Source of the DNA: Aquilaria yunnanensis
Taxonomy: Eukaryota; Streptophyta; Magnoliopsida; Malvales; Thymelaeaceae
Direction: 5' to 3'
NCBI GenBank assembly: GCA_039654915.1
Contig: CM077594.1
Span: 90,038,893 to 90,102,892, forward strand
DNA length: 64,000 bases
The notes beneath the pieces are model-generated. The model was not told the DNA's origin, made no database searches, and saw only the letters and a program-made list of their open reading frames with translations. How positions within the stretch are numbered: the first letter of the stretch is position 1; each line of letters starts with the position of its first letter. Below are positions 57,661 to 64,000 of this stretch, piece by piece. The translations under genes were made by a program, and so were the position numbers.

Positions 57661-57840
57661 AATCATCTATAGTAGATAAGAAATGTACTGGCCGGCTGGC
57701 CGGCTGCATAAGAAAAAATATGAAAGCTTCTGGGAATTGGAGTTCTTTTAGATACAAGTCAAGTTTTGAACACGCGCGCAAGATACTCTTTTCAAAATTT
57801 TTTTTTTTTTTTTCTGTTTCTATAAAACTTTTATATGTAG

Positions 57841-59216
57841 ATGAAACAATGGATGGAAGAGTCGAAGAAGTAGGGAAGAGAATTGTGAAATATGGTAAGG
57901 GATTACCGCTGGCTATTATGGCAATAGCAGGAACTTTGGCAGAAAAGAATTACACGTATCAGGATTGGAAGAAGGTACATGATAATATAAAGTCATACTT
58001 CAGGAGGGGCAAAATCAATACTGTTTCAGACGCGATGGCCATAAGCTATAATGATTTGCCTTCCTATCTGAAACCTTGCTTTCTGTATTTGGCGCTTTTT
58101 CTGGAAGACTATGAGATTCCAGTAGGAAAGTTAATCCGCATGTGGGTGGCTGAAGGGTTCATTCCGCCTGAAGTTGAAGATCAGGCTGGAACAGAAACAA
58201 TGGAGGACGTAGCAGAAAGTTACTTGATTGAACTGATAAACAGGTGCATTGTTCAAGCGTGGAAAATAGGAGCAAACTCCAAAGTTGTAACCTGTCGGAT
58301 GCATGATATTGTGAGAGATCATTGTTTGTTGAAAGCGAAGGAAGAAAATTTTGCATGTTTGATGGAGCAGGACATGGGCACCAACTATAGTTCTAGTGCA
58401 GCGATGGCTGACAGAACTGTCCGGAGACTTGGGATAAATGCAGACAAGGTTGCTGGACATATAAAACATCGTCACGTTAGGTCTCTCTTATTCTTCTGCC
58501 CACTAATAACTCAAGTCGATGAAGAATCCTGTTTGATGAAGTGTGTCAGTCAGTCGGATGATAACGAGGTAAAATCTTGCATGCTTCTGTTGCTTGCGTT
58601 TGCGCTGTGTGTAGTTTTACACGAAAAGCAACTAGTAATGTCACGCGTGTTTGAAAATTGCAAGCAACTTAGAGTTTTGGGGTTGGATGATGCCTTCCCA
58701 TCGTGCAGTATCCCGAGAAAAATTGGAAACCTCATTCATCTCAGGTACCTTTCCTTCAAAGGGGAAAACTTTCTCTGGAAAGTCCCAACATCACTTGGGG
58801 AACTAAGCATATTACAGACCTTGGATATGGAGTCATCTGACGGAATCGAAGTGCCAAATGTGATATGGAGGATGGAGCAACTGCGACATTTGTATCTTCC
58901 TGAAGTTTGCATTATCAAAACCAAGTTGAGATTGAGCAACCTTAGAAATTTACAGACGTTGATCAACTTCCCTATCGGTAAGTGTGACGTGGAACAACTC
59001 TTCACACTCACAAATCTCAGGGAGCTTAGCATGATACTCTATGAGGATCCTTGTAGCCAACTTGAAGAATTTTACGGAAGATGCCTTATTGCTTGTTGTT
59101 GTTGTCATTTAACCCCACGTGAAGCCTATTTGGGAATTGATCAGGAATCGATATCCAAGCTGGGAGAGTTACCCAACTTACATGTTCTAGAACTCAAGCC
59201 ACATGCTTTCCAATGA
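57841..59216 (+). CDS. CC-NBS-LRR resistance protein, exon 2 (ARC2 and LRR), ends at a TGA
   Basis: Continues NB-ARC with GLPLA (about residues 361-365), RNBS-D (LKPCFLYLALFLEDY), WVAEGFI and the MHD motif (CRMHDIVRD, about 494-496), which acts as the nucleotide-state switch. Leucine-rich repeats begin near residue 575 (CKQLRVLGLDD, IGNLIHLRYLSF, LGELSILQTLDM, IWRMEQLRHLYL, LSNLRNLQTLI, LTNLRELSMIL). The product would be about 798 residues. TGA at 59214-59216 ends it, but the same frame stays open afterwards with LRR-like sequence. The protein is therefore either slightly truncated or recently disabled. LRR domains recognise ligands and tolerate C-terminal variation. Confidence 0.85.
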
Positions 59217-59447
59217 AACAAATTGGTTTTCACAAGAGCAGGTTTTCAACAACTAGTGTCTTTGACTCTAGTAACATTACCACAACTGGAGGAGTTGGAA
59301 GTGGAACAGGGAGCCTTACCAAGTCTAGGCCATCTGCGCACGGATGGTTGTGAGAAAATGCGAATGCTTCCAGCTGTATTGAGCTCCAACTCCAACTTGT
59401 CCCTCGAACTTGGGGATATGCCAAATTTCAATCACTCAACGACTTGA
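59217..59447 (+). pseudogene. LRR C-terminal remnant beyond the TGA
   Basis: 76 codons follow the stop in the same frame. They include FQQLVSLTLVTLPQLEEL and ALPSLGHLRTDGCEKMRML, which match the usual final LRRs of RPP8-like proteins. They end in TGA at 59445-59447. Their preservation implies the 59214 stop is a recent change. Confidence 0.75.
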
Positions 59448-59859
59448 AGCTTCATCCGTCACCAAAAACACACTAGAAATAATATGTTGTATACTGTAAG
59501 TACCTATTTCTAGTTTGTGTGTGTATAGAAGTTGTCCTCATGTTAACTATTAAATCACAAAGATTCATGATAGGCATGACACTATTGCATGTTGGAAGAA
59601 ACTAGACTCTACATAATAAGTAAAGTCCGAAACCATTATGGTAGACAATGCAAGAGAAGAGCTTTTCTTGCCCTCATCTTGAAATATTGTAAATAACCAA
59701 TTTCTTGTTGTCCACTTCCAGAGAAGCATCTCGTGATTATTTCGGTGAAGAAAATCAGCTTTGCGACTTTATGTAATATCTCGAGAGGGCAAATGCGTAT
59801 ACCAGATGCATGATTTGCTTCAAAGCTAGCATTCAAATTACATCGCTCGTCGTGGGTAG
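59448..59859. other. 3' flank of the resistance gene
   Basis: No gene seen. AATAATATG near 59478 could serve as a polyadenylation signal. A minus-strand frame (59636-59872) has no recognisable domain. Confidence 0.45.
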
Positions 59860-60290
59860 CTTCTCCAACCATTTTTCTGCTTTATCTTCCATGGAGTTCT
59901 GCAGCCCATCTCTTCTTACTCTTTGAAGATAAGGCTTAAGGCATATTACCAAATCCGAAGAACTAAGACTGCACTTACAACATCCCACTTTGCTCCAAGC
60001 TTTTTGAATGAATTCGGCTGTGGAACCAGGACTCTTTAAAGGACACATAAAAAATAGCTGCCTTAAATTCATCTTCAGTGATCAGTTTTATAAGCTCCTT
60101 GTTTTGGCTGTATTTATCCTGGGTCCAATATCAACAACATAATCATTAATATTAGAAAATTTTGAGTCAGGGCCTAGTAATTTGTGAAAATAGTATAAGA
60201 ACTGAGCATTTGTATAAATTCCGTATCTTCGAGAAGTTTCCCATTGCTGGATGTAATGTAAGAAATATAGATAACTCCTTTCCGTCATCC
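59860..60290 (-). pseudogene. LINE (non-LTR) reverse transcriptase fragment, copy 1
   Basis: On the minus strand, QFLYYFHKLLGPDSKFSNIN is followed, after a frameshift, by LITEDEFKAAIF and then, in another frame, MCPLKSPGSTAEFIQKAWSKVG. Plant L1-type LINEs have this order: a Phe-rich stretch, a T/SEEEIKxAxF motif, and KSPGPDGFxxxFFQKxWxxVG at the N-terminal end of RT. At least two frameshifts and a lost catalytic core make it a relic. Confidence 0.65.
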
Positions 60291-60539
60291 TAGAATGAAA
60301 GAATTTAGCGTCATCGGGCTAAGAAATGGAGCACCCATCAGAATTTAGAAGAAAGGCTAGAAACGGAGATATGTGCGAGTGCGACCTCCAAACCCTGTTT
60401 TTGGCATGGCATACATAAATGCACTATGTTCCCTCAATAATTCACTAAATTGCGCAATTTCCTCCAACTTGGTAGCCCAGAGCGTCTTGGTCCGACTTTT
60501 GGCCAGTAGCTTCTTACTCTTTGTAGAGAAGACTTTTGC
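60291..60539. other. Spacer between the LINE fragments
   Basis: No domain recognised; the frame at 60373-60567 is not supported. Confidence 0.4.
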
Positions 60540-60900
60540 GCAATCTCTTCTTACTCTTTGTAGATAAGGCTTGAGGCATATTACCAGATCCGAAGAACCA
60601 GAAATGCACTTACAACATCCTTACCCACTTTGTTCCAAGCTTTTTAAAAACATTTGGCTGTGAAACCAGGACTCTTTCATGGACACAGCAAAAAACAGCT
60701 GCCTTAATTTAATCTTCACTGATTAGTCTTTTAAGCTCCCTGTTTTGAGCTTCATTCATCCTTGGTCCATTATCAACAAAATTGTCATTAACATCAGAAA
60801 AGTTTGAGTCATGACCCAGTAATTTGTTAAAATAGGACAAGAACTCAGCTTTTATGTAAAATTTGTATCTTTGAGAACCTTCGCGTTGATGTATTACATA
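60540..60900 (-). pseudogene. LINE reverse transcriptase fragment, copy 2
   Basis: Same segment as 59860-60290, direct orientation, about 80% similar by eye. The minus strand reads QNRELKRLISED, then a TAA, then IKAAVF, and KSLEQSG-like or KKLGTKW in alternative frames. It supports an earlier in-frame LINE in which KSPG and QKAW motifs were present. Confidence 0.6.
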
Positions 60901-61166
60901 CTAAAACGTCATATTGTAACACACTACCCCTTGTACCACGTATCATAGAAATTAGCATATCCCATATCCATCCCGGTAACATAAGCCCCGCCATACCCCG
61001 GAATAGGTAACTATATTTGGAGGAAACTCTAGAAACAGCACGTTATTGTCATCAAACAGCACTAGGTCCCAAGGTACCTATAAGTGAACGAAAGTGAACA
61101 AAAAAGAAAGAACGAAAGTGAATCTAATCTATATAATAGGTGAAACAAGCGTCACCACATAGCAAG
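60901..61166. other. Gap without recognisable genes
   Basis: Mixed sequence with an A/G-rich tract near 61085-61120. Nothing supported. Confidence 0.4.
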
Positions 61167-61379
61167 CTACTTCACATCCATGTAGTGATAAGAGGAGATG
61201 AGCTTTGGCTCCAGCTCATTTCTTGCCGAATTGAAAATAACCAAACTAGATTTGTTCATTTCCATAAGTACCTCCTGATCATTTTCCATGGAGCAAAGCG
61301 GCTTCAAGAATTGACGGGCATGATCAGTAATGGTAAACAACTCGGACCAAGAGTCTTCAACTTCATACTCCTTCATCTA
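61167..61379 (-). pseudogene. F-box-associated domain fragment
   Basis: A 69-codon frame starting MKEYEVEDSWSELFTI and containing FLKPLCSMEND, EVLMEMNKSSLVIFN and SARNELE. This matches the C-terminal part of plant F-box proteins of the CPR1/CPR30 type (WxMKEYGVxESWxKLFTI ... LVLYN). Those proteins recruit substrates to SCF ubiquitin ligases. No F-box or upstream exon is visible, so this is a stray 3' fragment. Confidence 0.6.
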
Positions 61380-62348
61380 AGCAACATTTGATAGTTTAGG
61401 GACGAATTAACAACATTGAATGTAGTTTAGGAACGACTGGTGGAGTTTGCCCTTTCCATTTTTTTTCAGCTAGAGCAATTAATGCTCAAATTGTACCTAG
61501 CCTTGCGACTAGTGCAAAGATTTCAATATAATCAATACCTGGTTGTTGCAAGTAGCCCTTGGCGACTAACCTTGCTTTGTGCTTTTGAACTGTTCCATCG
61601 AGGTTAAGTTTTGTTTTGTATATATATCCACTTAACTTCGATGACTTCTTTGTCTTGTAGCCGATCCACCAACTCCCATGTTTGTTTTTTCTCAATCATT
61701 CTAATCTCTTCCTTCATCAATTTTACCCATTCTTTATACTTTGCGATAGCTTCATAACTTTCAGGTTCTACCAATGTGAAGCTACATGTTTTATATAGTT
61801 CTATAAGTAACTTTGTCCTTCTTGGTCTTAATTCTAAATCATCAAAATCTACAAGTGATGAAGACTCTGGAGCTATTGGCGGGGATGAAGTCACTTCGCC
61901 ATCTCCAATTTGCTTATTTTTTTTATTTTTTATTTGGAGTTAATAGTAGTGGCATGTATATTATTTTTTCTTTCTTCTCGATCTTTTCTTCATCCCAATC
62001 CCAGGATGCTTTTTTATCGAACTCCATGTCAGGGCTTATTGTCAGCTGTTTTGCGTCTAGATTATATATTCTATATCTTTTTTATTATGTGTTGTAGCCC
62101 ATGAAGATTCCTCTTTTGCTTTTGCTGTCGAGCTTACTTTTTTTTCTTGTGGAACATGGATGTAACATATGCTATCAAAGACTCTGAGATGTTTACCAGA
62201 TGGCTTCTGTCCACACCATGCTTCAATTAGTGTTTTGCCTTCTACAGCTCTAGTTGGATGCCTGTTAAGTATATAAACAACAACGTATACGGCTTTTGCC
62301 AAAAATGTTTTTGGAAAGCCTTTTTCTACCAACATTGATCTTGTCATT

Positions 62349-62511
62349 GTCACGACCCAAGTCCAGAATCTATCCATAGAACACATACCCATACCACATA
62401 GGATATCCTTTGTAAAAAGATAAGCACTAAGTGATTAAGCTCAAAGACTTTAAGTCATCTATACACATCAGATATCACATAGACTTTTCATGTATGATAT
62501 GGGGTGTTACA
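62349..62511 (-). mobile_element. Solo TRIM LTR (163 bp) with perfect TSD
   Basis: Starts TGTAACACCCCATATCATAC on the minus strand and ends TTGGGTCGTGACA. GTCAT occurs directly at both sides (62344-62348 and 62512-62516). It interrupts the integrase region of copia element 3 and belongs to the 51801-52329 family. Solo LTRs form by recombination between an element's two LTRs. Confidence 0.85.
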
Positions 62512-63766
62512 GTCATCTTCATCACAATTCTATATTTTATTTCAGAAACACCATTTTATTATGGTGTATAGCCACTGGTGAGTCGTCGATCAACTCTTTC
62601 CTCCTCGCAGAACTTGTCAAATTCTCTTGATATGTACTTCTTTTCTTTATCACTTTTTAGGGTCTTGATGTGATAACCACTTTGTTTCTCCACTAGAAGC
62701 TTAAATTTTTTGAATATTCCAAATACTTCTGATCTTTCTCTCATGAAATAAACTAAAGTCATTCTAGTGAAGCCATCAATGAATAGGATGAAGTACCTAT
62801 TTTTTCTTGGAGTGATCATCCTCATTGGCCTACATACATCTGTATGAATTAGGCTCAGTAGTATTTTTTCTCTCCAAGAAACTCCAGATGAAAATGGTTG
62901 TCGGTGTTGTTTCTTGAGCAGACAACCTTTGCATGTATCTTTTAGAACTTCTATCTTCAGTAAGTTCTTGATCATGTTTTGTTGTTGAAGAGTCTTTAGC
63001 ACTTGAAGATTAAAGTGGTATAAACTTTTATGCCATAGCAAAGAATTGTTTTATTGTGCTTTCATGGCTATTTGGGTTGCGTACCTCTATTGAACAGGAA
63101 AGTTCCTTCTCTTCATTCTGATCTTTTTATCCTCATTATAATAGATGGTGCAATAATATCCTTCAAAGTAGAATGTATATCCATGCTTCATCATCTAGCC
63201 AACACTTAATAGATTTTCTACCAGATTTGGGACCCATACGACGTCATGTGTGTACCTCATACCTTTCTTTGTTTGGAATGCTACAGTGCCTTTGCCCATG
63301 ATCTTAATAGATTTCTTGTTTGCTAGTTGCACCCTTGAACTATATGTGGTGTTTAGTTTGGAGTACACCTCTTGATTTAGAGTCATATGATTGCTATAAG
63401 CATTGTCAATCAACCATGTATTCTTGCTTTGTTCAGTGGTAGCTTGGAAGAGATAGAAGATATTTTCTTCATCTTCTTGCTCCTCAGAGTAACTAACCTG
63501 ATGATTTCTACTTCCTTTGGAGTGGCAGTTTTTCTCCACATGGCCAAACCTGTTGCAGTTGTGACATCTTGGTTGTCCTTGGAACCAACAATCTTTCTCC
63601 AAATGATTTACCTTTTTGCAAATTCCACATGGAAGATTTGTTGATATCTTTAGATTTTCTGTTTGACAAGAATTTCTGCTTGATATTTTCTTGTTATTTT
63701 GAGATTTCTAAGATTGATTTTTGGACTAAAAGACACTCTCAGATGAATCTTCATGGTACTTATTAA

Positions 63767-64000
63767 GGCTTTTTTTCTCTTGTTTCAAGTGAGAATATGA
63801 GTTCGAACACATGTAATGTTGATAGATCTTTTATTTCTCTATCACATAGATTATTGATTCAAATTTCTCTATGATAGAATTTAAGATTTTCTCAACAATT
63901 TTCTAGTTTGGAATTTTTTCTTCATAGGCTTTCATTTAATTAATTATTTCAGTTAATCTAGAATAATATTCATCAATAATGTCAAAATCTTTCATTTTTT
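63767..64000 (-). pseudogene. gag 5' part of copia element 3 (runs off the window)
   Basis: Minus-strand MKDFDIIDEYYSRLTEII at the edge, then N-stop-MKAYEEKIPN-stop-KIVEKILNSI. This is the UBN2-like gag region typical of copia elements, with TAA and TAG where Gln is expected. The start lies beyond 64000. Confidence 0.6.

Larger units (their letters stand above)
48132..57840 (+). other. 9.7-kb intron of the CC-NBS-LRR gene
   Basis: Donor GTAATG (48132) and acceptor TTATATGTAG (ending 57840, after a T-rich tract at 57798-57815). Exon 1 ends with one base of a codon and exon 2 supplies two, giving GAT and an unbroken NB-ARC frame. The intron is filled with a dispersed repeat, a TRIM LTR, a MULE-like element, a full TRIM and a duplicated array. 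Coding-sequence continuity supports it, but no transcript evidence exists here. Confidence 0.75.
61455..64000 (-). pseudogene. gag-pol: Truncated copia gag-pol (element 3) with internal solo LTR
   Basis: Coding parts run from the right window edge leftwards. Gag UBN2-type sequence (DIIDEYYSRLTEII) has several stops. A zinc knuckle CHNCNRFGHVEKNC (about 63568-63527) follows. In the protease the active site reads LIDNAYSNHM instead of the usual DSG/DTG type. The integrase finger (HKSLYHF ... CKGCLLKK) and Asp residues (IHTDVC, LKSDKEKKY) follow. Integrase resumes after the solo LTR with PTRAVEGKTLIEAW. The RT N-terminus ([17 protein letters not shown]) breaks off after ALIALAEKKWK near 61461, so most of RT and all of RNase H are missing. 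Frameshifts occur near 61650 and elsewhere. No LTRs of its own are in the window. Confidence 0.85.

Overview
The window is nuclear DNA from a flowering plant, almost certainly a eudicot. Plant LTR retrotransposons, a coiled-coil NBS-LRR resistance gene, a LOG-type cytokinin gene copy and a plant hAT transposon support this. The species cannot be named from the sequence. Most of the 64 kb is transposable elements of different ages, many nested, in AT-rich DNA. I found no bacterial-type gene, CRISPR array or organellar segment.

Layout. 1-1.35 kb: a broken Cys-rich gene fragment, then an intronless LOG-like gene with two adjacent in-frame TGA codons. 1.9-16.1 kb: a retroelement 3' end (73-bp tandem repeats, polypurine tract, long LTR). 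Its LTR is split by a 10.4-kb Ty3/gypsy Tat-type element (3455-13821, TSD ATTAG) that also carries a spliced antisense gene. 16.8-28.3 kb: a hAT transposon (8-bp TSD) with a Ty1/copia element (16819-25129, TSD GGACC) inserted 24 bp inside its left end. 28.4-34.8 kb: dispersed AT-rich repeats, a probable 3.5-kb solo LTR and TRIM relics. 34.8-44.4 kb: a direct segmental duplication. Copy 1 holds a 451-bp MULE and copy 2 a 4.7-kb copia element; each copy serves as the other's empty site. 45.1-46.3 kb: a non-autonomous hAT.

47.1-59.2 kb is the main host gene: a CC-NBS-LRR gene in two exons separated by a 9.7-kb intron. The splice joins phase-correctly between the RNBS-C and GLPLA regions of NB-ARC. 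The intron holds a dispersed repeat, a second MULE-like element, a complete TRIM and a degenerate array of about 1-kb units. A TGA ends the protein at about 798 residues, while about 76 further LRR-type codons stay open in the same frame. 59.6-64 kb: two LINE reverse-transcriptase fragments, an F-box-associated domain fragment and a truncated copia element containing a solo TRIM LTR with TSD GTCAT.

A theme across the window is decay by nonsense change. Most in-frame stops fit C-to-T change (CGA>TGA, CAA>TAA, CAG>TAG, TGG>TGA), as expected for methylated plant repeats, while element frames and termini are otherwise well preserved. All coordinates and alignments were made by eye; element boundaries with a stated TSD are the most reliable.
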